64,000 nucleotides of DNA from NCBI GenBank assembly GCA_030550295.1, contig JAUQPQ010000001.1, forward strand, positions 1 through 64,000, read 5' to 3'. The position numbers were made by a program, and so were the translations under genes. How positions within the stretch are numbered: position 1 is the first letter of the stretch; each line of letters opens with the position of its first letter. The DNA comes from Chloroflexota bacterium (GTDB taxonomy: Bacteria; Chloroflexota; Dehalococcoidia; SM23-28-2; HRBIN24). This document shows positions 1 through 7,508 of this stretch, one piece after another. The notes under the pieces are model-generated. The model saw only the letters and a program-made list of their open reading frames with translations, was not told where the DNA came from and searched no databases.

Positions 1-112
1 CCCCCTCTTCCTGGGCAAGGCGTTCCAGGACTTGAGGGGCAGGATGGCCAGCCATGTCCATCTCGTAGAGGGCCTTGAGTGCCAAGACGCGGGCCCTGCG
101 TCTAGCTCCCAT
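1..112 (-). CDS. nusB: NusB N-terminal part (cut by window edge)
   Basis: Only the first 37 codons are present; the rest lies to the left of the window. The visible residues begin MGARRRARVLALKALYEMD, which matches the conserved NusB opening (an arginine-rich start, then ALxALYxxD). NusB binds boxA RNA with NusE/S10 and supports antitermination of rRNA transcription. It follows fabG on the same strand with a 3-base gap, so it is probably translated from the fabD-fabG message. The assignment rests on the N-terminus alone. Confidence 0.8.
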   Translation of the reverse strand, partial: MGARRRARVLALKALYEMDMAGHPAPQVLERLAQEEG

Positions 113-115
113 CAG

Positions 116-862
116 CTATATCACCAGCCCCCCATCTACAGTGATGACCTGACCGGTGATGTAGGACGCCTCCTCTGACGCCAAAAAGGCTACGATGCCT
201 GCCACATCTTCGGGGCGGCCCAATCGGCCCAGGGCAGTGCGCCGGATCGCCTCTTCCTTCAGCTCTTGAGACACGTCCCTGGTGAGCTCCGTTTCGATGA
301 GTCCTGGGGCGACCACGTTGGCGGTGATGCCCCTTGCTCCCATCTCTCTAGCCACTGATTTGGTGAAGCCGATGAGGCCGGCCTTGGCGGCGGCGTAGTT
401 AGCTTGGCCCGCGTTTCCCGCCACCCCCGATAGGCTGGCGATGCTGATGATGCGTCCCCAACGCTGACGCATCATGTGCTTTAGGGCTGCCTTTGTCATG
501 AGGAAGGCCCCCTTCAGATTGACGTCCATCACCTCGTCCCAGTCCTTAAGGGACATGCGCACCACGAGCATGTCCCGGTGAAAGCCAGCGTTGTTCACCA
601 AGATGTCTAGGCGTCCAAAGGCCTCTATCACCTCCCCTACCACCCTTTCAGCGTCCTCCGGCTTACTTACGTCCCCAGGGATGAGGAGGCACTTTCGCCC
701 CAGGGCCTCGATCTCCTCCTTGCAGGCGTGGGCGGCCTCGTGGTTGCATAGGTAGTTGACCGCCACATGGGCCCCTGCTTCGGCCAAGCGTAACGATATA
801 GCTCTCCCTATGCCCCTCGAGCCCCCCGTTACCAAGGCGATACGGTCTTGCAGTCCCTTCAC
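116..862 (-). CDS. fabG: 3-oxoacyl-ACP reductase FabG
   Basis: A 248-residue short-chain dehydrogenase that reduces 3-oxoacyl-ACP with NADPH in type II fatty acid synthesis. It shows the cofactor glycine motif TGGSRGIG near residue 12, NNAG near residue 90, the catalytic serine in SIASLSG, and YAAAK as the YxxxK catalytic pair. The C-terminus SYITGQVITVDGG is typical of FabG. The start is GTG at 862-860 and overlaps the fabD stop by four bases, so translation is coupled. Being next to fabD and rpmF supports FabG over a generic SDR. Confidence 0.93.
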   Translation of the reverse strand: MKGLQDRIALVTGGSRGIGRAISLRLAEAGAHVAVNYLCNHEAAHACKEEIEALGRKCLLIPGDVSKPEDAERVVGEVIEAFGRLDILVNNAGFHRDMLVVRMSLKDWDEVMDVNLKGAFLMTKAALKHMMRQRWGRIISIASLSGVAGNAGQANYAAAKAGLIGFTKSVAREMGARGITANVVAPGLIETELTRDVSQELKEEAIRRTALGRLGRPEDVAGIVAFLASEEASYITGQVITVDGGLVI

Positions 863-1830
863 GTCTTCACTCCAGCTAAGATCTGTGCCTCTAAAGAATA
901 GGCCTGGAGATGGGGTGCACAGCGCTTAACAAGCCCCGTTATCACCTGCCCAGGCCCTACCTCTAAAAAGGTAGAGATGCCCTTCTGTTCCATGCACTTT
1001 ACCCCTTGTAGCCAACGGACGGGGCTTGTCAGTTGGGCTTTGAGCTCATCGTAGATTTGGTGCGCTTTGGTTAGGACGGCGGCGGTTACGTTGCCTACGA
1101 TAGGTATGACGGCATCCTTTATGGAGACCTGCGCTAAGGCCTTCTCTAGCCCCTGAGCAGCTGAGTCCATGAGCGAAGTGTGAAAGGCTCCCGAAACAAC
1201 TAAGGGCACGGCCTTGCCACCCCTCTCTTTCGCTAAGCGGGACGCCTCTCTTATAGCCTCTTGAGGCCCCCCCACCACCGTTTGTTGTGGGCTGTTGTAG
1301 TTGGCCACCTCTGCCCCCGTAGCTTGGCAGATCTCTTCCACCTGGGCAGGCGAAAGGCCCATGACGGCTACCATGGAGCCAGGGCGCTCCTCGGCTGCCT
1401 GGGCCATGAGTTTCCCCCTTATTTGCACCAGCCGCAGGGCCTCCTCCCACTCCAGGGAGCCTGCGGCTACCAGGGCAGTATACTCCCCAAGGCTGTGGCC
1501 GGCTACCAATTGGGGCCGCCCGGAGATAAGCCCCGCCTCTATGGCGACAAGGAGATAGGCCAGAGAACAAACGAAGATGGCCGGTTGGGCGTTGGCTGTA
1601 TCTGTGAGGGCCTCTTGGGTTCCGTAGAACATCAGCTGGCTAAGGGGATAGCCCAAGATGGCATCCGCCTCCTGGAAAAGGCGCCGGGCGGAGGGGGAGG
1701 CCTCCCAAAGGGCAAGCCCCATCCCTACTTTTTGGCTGCCTTGGCCTGGGAAGAGGAGGGCCAAGTCGGGGCGGGGCGCCATCCTTCCCCACATCTCTGC
1801 CAGAACATGAGGAAGGGGCGTTCCAGTCAT
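859..1830 (-). CDS. fabD: Malonyl-CoA:ACP transacylase FabD
   Basis: A 323-residue transacylase that loads malonate onto ACP for fatty acid synthesis. It has the N-terminal LLFPGQGSQ motif, the nucleophile elbow GHSLGEYTA (catalytic Ser) and the later catalytic His in SGAFHTSLM. The start at 1830 overlaps the stop of the small membrane protein by four bases (ATGA). Two internal ATGs nearer the conserved PGQGSQ motif are possible, but neither has a well-spaced ribosome site. It sits in a fab/rpmF cluster, as in many bacteria, although plsX and fabH are not in the window. Confidence 0.93.
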   Translation of the reverse strand: MTGTPLPHVLAEMWGRMAPRPDLALLFPGQGSQKVGMGLALWEASPSARRLFQEADAILGYPLSQLMFYGTQEALTDTANAQPAIFVCSLAYLLVAIEAGLISGRPQLVAGHSLGEYTALVAAGSLEWEEALRLVQIRGKLMAQAAEERPGSMVAVMGLSPAQVEEICQATGAEVANYNSPQQTVVGGPQEAIREASRLAKERGGKAVPLVVSGAFHTSLMDSAAQGLEKALAQVSIKDAVIPIVGNVTAAVLTKAHQIYDELKAQLTSPVRWLQGVKCMEQKGISTFLEVGPGQVITGLVKRCAPHLQAYSLEAQILAGVKT

Positions 1831-2027
1831 GGCGATGGCTCAGTGGTGAGGCGCTTAAGGCCACAATCTGGGTTGGGGCAACGGCCGAAGGGATCGAGCC
1901 GAGATCGACAGAGGATGCAATGGGTGGCATCCCACCACAGGAAATAGGCCACCACCGCGGCCGCTGCTACGATCATCCCGATGGGCACCAGCGCCAGCAG
2001 CAGGTATCGCCTTCCCAAGCTAGTCAC
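1827..2027 (-). CDS. Small membrane protein with zinc-ribbon-like tail
   Basis: A 66-residue protein of unknown function. Residues about 8-30 form one hydrophobic helix. After it come four cysteines in two CxxC-like pairs (CILC and CPNPDC), which would suit a single zinc ion on one face of the membrane. It uses a GTG start and overlaps fabD by four bases, which is good evidence that it is translated. No family is recognised with confidence. Confidence 0.65.
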   Translation of the reverse strand: MTSLGRRYLLLALVPIGMIVAAAAVVAYFLWWDATHCILCRSRLDPFGRCPNPDCGLKRLTTEPSP

Positions 2028-2084
2028 CTCTTGTGGGTTGGCCAGGGGCAGTATATCACGGGCCCTCGAGTAGCCGAAAGCTGG

Positions 2085-2273
2085 CTACTTAGTCTCACCT
2101 ACCGCAAGGACCTGGCGCCCTCGGTAGGTCCCACACGTGGGACAGGCGTGATGGGGGAGCTTGGGGCTGCGACAACGTGGGCAGGCCACCAGGTGGGGTA
2201 CCTGGGCGTGCCAATGAGCACGACGCTGCCGTGTTTTGGCCTTGGAAGGCTTCTTCTTAGGGACTGCTCCCAT
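2085..2273 (-). CDS. rpmF: Ribosomal protein bL32
   Basis: A 62-residue bL32 with the family opening AVPKKKPSKAKTRQRRAHW and a Cys4 zinc ribbon (CPRC, then CPTC). It is a structural protein of the large ribosomal subunit. It lies two bases downstream of the DUF177 gene, which is the usual yceD-rpmF pair. All four zinc cysteines are kept, so this is the C+ form. Confidence 0.95.
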   Translation of the reverse strand: MGAVPKKKPSKAKTRQRRAHWHAQVPHLVACPRCRSPKLPHHACPTCGTYRGRQVLAVGETK

Positions 2274-2275
2274 GT

Positions 2276-2800
2276 TTACTCCTCCTTGAGTTCAGCGGCC
2301 AGGGCCTTTAATGGCGCCCAACGGCTGTCCACCTCCCACGAACAAAGGCAAGAGCCCTCGTTAAGGTCCTGGCCGCACTTCTGGCATAAGCCCCGGCAAT
2401 CGGGCCGGCATAGGGGGTTTATGGGCTGGGCCAAGATCGCGTACTGGCGCAGCGCCTCCCTTAGGTCCAACACGAAATCGGGCCCAATGGTGAAGATGTC
2501 CCCATCCTCGGGAGGAGGCAATGGGACCCCAGTAAAGACGTCTACCAGGGGCAGGAACTCCTCCTCGAACTGGATCTCCAGGTTATAGACTGCCTCTTGC
2601 AGGCATCGGGCACATTGGCCGTGGCCTATAGCTGTAGCCTCTAGCCTGGCTAGCAAGCCTCTCCTGGTGCGCATTAGCTCCAGGCTGCCCTCCACCTGCC
2701 CCAGCAAGAGATCTTCCAGCTGTAGGGATTCTTCCCTAATGCGGTAGTGCAATGACGTCCCTACAGGGCGCTTTAGGTCGTGGGCAACGTGATAACGCAT
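2276..2800 (-). CDS. YceD/DUF177 family protein
   Basis: A 174-residue DUF177 (YceD) protein. This family is almost always encoded just before rpmF and has been linked to large-subunit or 23S rRNA metabolism. The visible marks are CARCLQE near residue 85 and a C-terminal cysteine cluster (CRPDCRGLCQKCG) of the kind that marks DUF177. It is divergent from the zinc-ribbon coiled-coil gene, and the 5' ends of the two genes lie within about 100 bases. Confidence 0.85.
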   Translation of the reverse strand: MRYHVAHDLKRPVGTSLHYRIREESLQLEDLLLGQVEGSLELMRTRRGLLARLEATAIGHGQCARCLQEAVYNLEIQFEEEFLPLVDVFTGVPLPPPEDGDIFTIGPDFVLDLREALRQYAILAQPINPLCRPDCRGLCQKCGQDLNEGSCLCSWEVDSRWAPLKALAAELKEE

Positions 2801-2830
2801 GGAGCTGCTACCGCCTCAGTGGTCCCTTCC

Positions 2831-2860
2831 TTGCCGATGGCCCGCTATTCAGTCTATAAT
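2831..2860 (+). promoter_or_regulatory. Sigma-70 type promoter of the zinc-ribbon gene
   Basis: TTGCCG at 2831-2836 and a perfect TATAAT at 2855-2860 are separated by 18 bases. A transcript would start near 2867, so translation of the downstream gene should begin at the ATG at 2894 and not at the upstream in-frame GTG at 2780. Confidence 0.6.
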
Positions 2861-2893
2861 CGCCACGCAACCTTGTCCAGCGCTGTAGCAGCC

Positions 2894-3595
2894 ATGCACC
2901 CTATGGCCTATCTCTACGCCCTCCAAGAGACCGACCTGGCCATTGACTCCCTCCGCCAACAGATTGCGCAGATAGACGCCCAGCTAGGGGAGACAGAGGA
3001 GCTGATCCAGCTAAAAACCCAGGTAGAGGCGACGCGGAAACGGATCCAACAGCTGCACAGCCAACAGCGAGACCTGGAGCTGGAGACCCTAAGCCTCCAG
3101 GACAAGATTAAGGGGGTAGAAAATAAGCTGTACGGCGGCGAGATCACTAACCCCAAAGAGCTGCAGGGCCTGCTAGAAGACCTGCAGGCCCTCAAAAAAC
3201 AGTTATCACTCTTGGAGGATCGATTGTTGACGCTCATGATAGAAGGAGATGAGCAGGAAAAGGCCCTGAGGAAACAGGAAGAGCGCCTCTCCCAAGTACT
3301 GACAGCCTGGCAGGAAGAGCAAGAGAAGCTCAAGGCTGAGAGGGGCCAGCTGGAGGAGCAACTGAGACTCTTGGAAGCCCAAAGGGACGCCCAAGTAGCC
3401 CAGGTGGCTCCCCCCTTTCTCTCCCTGTACGAAGGGTTAAGGGCGAGGCGGCAGGGACGGGCGGTCGCCAAGGTGGAGAGAGGCCTGTGCGGAGGGTGCC
3501 ACATAGCCCTCCCCGTCTCCCTCGTCCAGAGGGCCCGCACTGGCAGCTCGCCCGTGCAGTGCAGCAGCTGTGAACGCATCCTCTATGTGCCATAA
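2894..3595 (+). CDS. Coiled-coil protein with C4 zinc ribbon (PF02591 type)
   Basis: About 233 residues: a long heptad-rich helical hairpin (residues about 5-180), then a C-terminal zinc ribbon with cysteines in CGGCH and CSSC. This is the layout of the zf-RING_7/DUF164 family, which is found beside RNase H-like genes in several phyla; its molecular role is not well defined. The promoter at 2831-2860 and the start of homology (MAYLYALQETD) argue for the ATG at 2894. An ATG at 2903 is the alternative. The next gene follows at once. Confidence 0.82.
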   Translation: MHPMAYLYALQETDLAIDSLRQQIAQIDAQLGETEELIQLKTQVEATRKRIQQLHSQQRDLELETLSLQDKIKGVENKLYGGEITNPKELQGLLEDLQALKKQLSLLEDRLLTLMIEGDEQEKALRKQEERLSQVLTAWQEEQEKLKAERGQLEEQLRLLEAQRDAQVAQVAPPFLSLYEGLRARRQGRAVAKVERGLCGGCHIALPVSLVQRARTGSSPVQCSSCERILYVP

Positions 3596-3596
3596 C

Positions 3597-4814
3597 ATGG
3601 CCATAGGTTACTTCCCTGGCGGTACCGATTGGGACCACCAGCGGTTCTTAGCCTTTTGCTCTCAACGGGGTTTCGTCCCAAAGGGGTGGTTCACCGGCGA
3701 GCACAACCTGGAAGAAGCGATAACCCGTCTTGAGGAGGGGGACACGCTAGTGGTGCCCTCTCCACATGCCATAGGCTCGAGGCCGGTGGCGGCGGCTTGG
3801 AATTACCTCAGGGCTGTGGCCAAAGGGGCCCAGGTAATAGAAATGGAGAGAGGCGAAGACGTAGGCTTATCTATAGTGGCCTTCGCCTCAACATCGTCTC
3901 GGGGGGCCAAGGTAAGGCAGGCCATGGCCCAGAGGGCCCTGCATAGCCGGGTCTTGGGGCGTTCGCCCTTTGGCTATCAGGTGGGGCCGGAGAATCGCCT
4001 ACAAGTCCACCCTCAGGAGGGGGAGGTGGTGCGCCTCATCTTTAGGCTCTATGTACAAGAGAGGATGGGACTAAGGCGGTTGGCCCAACACCTTAACTCC
4101 CAGGGCATAGCGACTAGGTCGGGTAGGCCGTGGACGGTGGCCGCTGTGCGCGAGTTGTTACGCAACCGAGTGTATGTGGGCACCTACCACCGTTTTGGGG
4201 TGAGGGTACCAGCTAGCCATCCTCCCCTTGTATCCTACGATGACTACAACCGGGCCCAGGAGCTACTGACCCGCAGAGGAGGCAGAGGTGGACGCCGCCA
4301 GTCTCAGGAGGTGGCCTTCCTCCTCTCTGGTCTAGCCTACTGTGCCTACTGCCAGGGCCGTATGGTAGGCGTGAGGCGCTACCAGCGTTGGCAACGACGC
4401 GATGGCCTACCCCAAGAAAACGTCTACCTTTACTACCAGTGTGGGTCGCGTCTCAACCGCAGCCTTTGCGATTACCACACGTGGCGCGCCCATGAGCTGG
4501 AGGGGGAAGTAGTAAGGCGCCTCCAGGCCGGCGAGGCGGAGACAGGTAGCGGCGCCCAGGAGAGGAGAACTCATCTCCAACGTTTGGAGCGTCTGCTTAG
4601 GGAGGTCAGCCAGGGCCTTATCTCATATCAGGAGTGGCGGCAAAAAGGTTTATCCCTGATAGAGCCATGGCTTCTCATGGACGAAGGCATCGCCCGTAAG
4701 ATGCTAGCGCGCTGGGACGAGCTGACGTTTTCCCAGAAGCGTCAGGCCCTCCTCCGGCTGGTGGAGCGGGTAGACGTGTGGGACGACCAGATCAAGGTGA
4801 CGGTTAGGGGATGA
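3597..4814 (+). CDS. Large serine recombinase-like protein without catalytic residues
   Basis: About 405 residues. From about residue 130 it has a clear Recombinase domain (GRSPFGYQV, then LNSQGIATRSGRPWT and LLRNRVYVGTYH), followed by a zinc ribbon (CAYCQGRM and later Cys) and a helical tail. The N-terminal 90 residues can be aligned with a resolvase domain, but the catalytic motif YxRVST reads YFPGGT, so the nucleophilic Ser and its Arg are gone. The DRLGR motif reads PHAIGSR, and the SG loop is shortened. It is therefore unlikely to cut DNA and may act as a DNA-binding protein. Codon use looks like the neighbours, and it sits tightly between two housekeeping-type genes with a four-base overlap to RNase H. 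The start could also be the ATG at 3585. Confidence 0.8.
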   Translation: MAIGYFPGGTDWDHQRFLAFCSQRGFVPKGWFTGEHNLEEAITRLEEGDTLVVPSPHAIGSRPVAAAWNYLRAVAKGAQVIEMERGEDVGLSIVAFASTSSRGAKVRQAMAQRALHSRVLGRSPFGYQVGPENRLQVHPQEGEVVRLIFRLYVQERMGLRRLAQHLNSQGIATRSGRPWTVAAVRELLRNRVYVGTYHRFGVRVPASHPPLVSYDDYNRAQELLTRRGGRGGRRQSQEVAFLLSGLAYCAYCQGRMVGVRRYQRWQRRDGLPQENVYLYYQCGSRLNRSLCDYHTWRAHELEGEVVRRLQAGEAETGSGAQERRTHLQRLERLLREVSQGLISYQEWRQKGLSLIEPWLLMDEGIARKMLARWDELTFSQKRQALLRLVERVDVWDDQIKVTVRG

Positions 4815-5224
4815 CAGACAAAGTGGTGGCCTATGCCGATGGAGCATCCAGGGGGAACCCTGGCCCGGCTGCTATAGGCGCCGTCCTCCTAGACGAGGAG
4901 GGCCGGGAATTGTATTCTATCTCCCGTCCTATAGGGGTGGCCTCTAATAATCAGGCTGAATATAAGGCGGCTATAGCGGCCCTGGAGGCTGCCCTGGCTT
5001 TGGGAGCGCGGAGGTTAGAGCTGCGTCTGGACTCAGAGCTAGTGGTGAGGCAGCTAGAGCACCGCTACCAGGTACGTGATCCTGCCTTACGCGCCCTCTT
5101 TGCTCGCATGCTGGAGCTGAGGCGCCACTTCCAGGAGTTCCAGATCGTCCATATCCCTCGTGAGGAGAATAAGCGGGCCGATGCCTTGGCCAACCAGGCC
5201 CTGGACTCGGCACCCCTACCCTAA
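4811..5224 (+). CDS. rnhA: Ribonuclease HI family protein
   Basis: A 137-residue RNase H fold protein that would cleave RNA in RNA-DNA hybrids. The metal ligands are visible as Asp10 (YADGASRGNPG), Glu50 (NNQAEYKA), Asp74 (LDSELVV) and Asp124 (ENKRADALAN). It lacks the basic handle region of E. coli RNase HI, as is usual for the short bacterial and archaeal subgroup. It overlaps the recombinase-like gene by four bases (ATGA), so the two are co-translated. Confidence 0.9.
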   Translation: MTDKVVAYADGASRGNPGPAAIGAVLLDEEGRELYSISRPIGVASNNQAEYKAAIAALEAALALGARRLELRLDSELVVRQLEHRYQVRDPALRALFARMLELRRHFQEFQIVHIPREENKRADALANQALDSAPLP

Positions 5225-5245
5225 GTCTTTAAGGAGGTGATTAGA

Positions 5246-6028
5246 ATGTCCTATCAGTTCATCGTTTACGAGAAGCGGGACCGGGTGGCCCTGATCACCC
5301 TTAACCGGCCCGATGTCCTTAACGCCATGAACCCCCAGATGTCTGAGGAGCTGGATCAGGCCCTCAAGGAGGCTGCCCAGGACGGGGGGGTAGGGTGTGT
5401 AGTTATCACGGGTGCGGGTAGGGCCTTCTGTTCAGGGGCCGACGTGCGGGTGTTTCGCCAGATGATAGAAGGAGAGGTCCAGAGGCCTTCCGTCGTCCCT
5501 GATGCCCTGTTTGATACCCTCTTTGAGCATCCCAAGCCCATCATCGCTGCCGTTAACGGCCCTGCTGTGGGGATTGGGGCCACCATGACCCTTCCTTGCG
5601 ATATAAGGCTGGCTTCGGAGCAGGCGCGTTTCGGATTTATCTTCGCCCGGGTAGGGCTCATCCTAGAGTTTGGCAGCACCTTCCTTTTGCCCAGGATAAT
5701 CGGGTTGGGCAATGCCTTGGAGCTGGCCATGACGGCCCGCATTATAGACGCCCAAGAGGCGAAGGAGTTGGGGCTGGTGAGCAAGGTGTTCCCCCACGAC
5801 CGGTTCCTTGAGGAGGTAATGGCTTATGCCTCCCAGATAGCCCAGGGCCCCACACGCGTCCTGGGGTGGATGAAGGAGGCTGTCCACCGCTCCCTACAGG
5901 CGGACTTGCCCACCGCCCGTCAGATAGAGTCAGAGATACTGGACCGCTGCCGCCGCTCTCCCGAGCACCGGGAAGGGGTAATGGCCTTCTTGGAAAAGCG
6001 CCAGCCCCGTTGGGCGGAGCTGACCTAG
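5246..6028 (+). CDS. Crotonase (enoyl-CoA hydratase/isomerase) family protein
   Basis: About 260 residues with the crotonase fold. The CoA/oxyanion-hole segments are CSGADV near residue 63 and NGPAVGIGA near residue 105. The two catalytic glutamates of classical hydratases are absent: the first position is Thr113 (GIGATMT) and the second Phe133 (FGFIFARVG). A glutamate at about residue 141 (LILEFGS) is kept, as in isomerase-like subgroups. The reaction is therefore open: isomerase, hydratase of another type, or thioester hydrolase. The ATG at 5246 is preferred over GTG 5237 because AAGGAGGTGA at 5231-5240 is well spaced from it. Confidence 0.85.
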   Translation: MSYQFIVYEKRDRVALITLNRPDVLNAMNPQMSEELDQALKEAAQDGGVGCVVITGAGRAFCSGADVRVFRQMIEGEVQRPSVVPDALFDTLFEHPKPIIAAVNGPAVGIGATMTLPCDIRLASEQARFGFIFARVGLILEFGSTFLLPRIIGLGNALELAMTARIIDAQEAKELGLVSKVFPHDRFLEEVMAYASQIAQGPTRVLGWMKEAVHRSLQADLPTARQIESEILDRCRRSPEHREGVMAFLEKRQPRWAELT

Positions 6029-6035
6029 GACCTCA

Positions 6036-7445
6036 TCACGCTGACACGGGGCCGGCCCCTAGCCCTGGCTCCGTCATGCGGGTGGGATCCAGGAGGCGAT
6101 CCAGCTCCTCCTCGGTGAGGGAGGTGCGTTCTCTGGCCACCTCCCTTATGGTGCGGCCTGTCCTGGCCGCCTCCTTGGCTATCTCGGCGGCAGCATCGTA
6201 GCCTATGGCCGGGGCCAGGGCGGTAGCCAGCATAAGCCCCCTTTCCACCATCTCCGGCCCACGGGAGGTGGCCGTTAGCCCTTCTATGCATCGCTTGCGG
6301 AAGTTGTGACAGGCGTTGGTGAGGATGTGTATCGCCTGGAGGAGGTTATGGGCGGCCATGGGCATCATCAGGTTCAGCTCGAAGTAGCCCCCCTCCCCTC
6401 CCTGGGCTACGGCGGCATCGTTTCCCAAGACTTGGGCGCATGCCTGGATGACCGATTCGGGGATAACGGGGTTGACTTTGCCGGGCATTATAGAGCTTCC
6501 CGGCTGCACCTCGGGCAGTTGGAGCTCCCCCAGACCGGCCCGCGGCCCTGAGCCCATCCATCGGATATCGTTGGCGATCTTCATGAGGGAGATGGCCACA
6601 GTGCGCAGGCATCCGCTCGCCATGACCACGTTGTCCAGGGTGGCCTGGAGGGCGAAATGGTTGTCCGTCTCCCTGACAGTTAGCCCTAACTCTTGGGAAA
6701 GGAGTTTGCAGACGCGCCTGGCGAACTCAGGATGGGTGTTCACCCCTGTCCCTACTGCCGTGCCTCCCAGAGGGAGCTCAGAGAGCTCCTCCACGGCGTA
6801 GCGAAGGCGCTTTATTCCTCGCTCTATTTGGCCTGCGTAGCCTAAGAACTCTTGCCCCAGCCTGATAGGCGTGGCGTCCATTAGGTGGGTGCGTCCCGTC
6901 TTGATGATCTCCCAAAACTCTTTCCCTTTGGCCTTGAGCGCCTCATGAAGGCTATCGAGGGCGGGGATGAGCCCCTTATGGATCGCCTTCAAGGCTGCTA
7001 AATGGATGGCGGTGGGGATGACGTCGTTAGAGGACTGGCCCAAGTTGACGTGGTCGTTAGGATGGACGATGCGCGATCCCCTGCCGTGGCCCAAGATCTC
7101 GGCGGCCCGGTTGGCGATGACCTCGTTGGCGTTCATGTTGGTAGATGTGCCTGACCCCGTCTGAAAGACGTCTACCACGAACTGGTCGTCCAGCTTACCC
7201 TCGTACACTTCCCAGGCTGCCTGTTGGATGGCCTCGGCCAGCTTATGATCTAACAGGCCTAGTTCGTCGTTCACCTTGGCGGCAGCCCATTTGATTAGCC
7301 CCAGCATGTGTATAAGCTCAGGGGGCATGCGTACCCCAGATACAGGGAAGTTCAAGACAGCCCTTTGCGTAGAAGCGCCATAGTAGGCATGGGCGGGCAC
7401 CTCCATGGGGCCCATGGAGTCACGCTCTATCCTGGTCTCAGTCAT
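6036..7445 (-). CDS. fumC: Class II fumarate hydratase
   Basis: A 469-residue fumarase that interconverts fumarate and malate in the TCA cycle. It shows GSGTSTNMNANEVIANRA near residue 97, GRTHLMDATP (the His of the active site) near residue 183 and the superfamily signature GSSIMPGKVNP near residue 315. Length and motifs are normal for heat-stable class II fumarases without an iron-sulfur cluster. It is convergent with the crotonase gene, with seven bases between the stops. A GGGAGGTGAGGGG ribosome site precedes the ATG. Confidence 0.95.
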   Translation of the reverse strand: MTETRIERDSMGPMEVPAHAYYGASTQRAVLNFPVSGVRMPPELIHMLGLIKWAAAKVNDELGLLDHKLAEAIQQAAWEVYEGKLDDQFVVDVFQTGSGTSTNMNANEVIANRAAEILGHGRGSRIVHPNDHVNLGQSSNDVIPTAIHLAALKAIHKGLIPALDSLHEALKAKGKEFWEIIKTGRTHLMDATPIRLGQEFLGYAGQIERGIKRLRYAVEELSELPLGGTAVGTGVNTHPEFARRVCKLLSQELGLTVRETDNHFALQATLDNVVMASGCLRTVAISLMKIANDIRWMGSGPRAGLGELQLPEVQPGSSIMPGKVNPVIPESVIQACAQVLGNDAAVAQGGEGGYFELNLMMPMAAHNLLQAIHILTNACHNFRKRCIEGLTATSRGPEMVERGLMLATALAPAIGYDAAAEIAKEAARTGRTIREVARERTSLTEEELDRLLDPTRMTEPGLGAGPVSA

Positions 7446-7508
7446 CCCCTCACCTCCCAGGTGTTATGCCTCAGCCATGATGCGTGTGTAAAGGGCCGGA
7501 GGCCAGCT

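Noticed and set aside
3597..4814. Active integrase of a prophage or integrative element
   Set aside because: No catalytic Ser, no att-like repeats, no phage or cargo genes, and tight packing between chromosomal genes.
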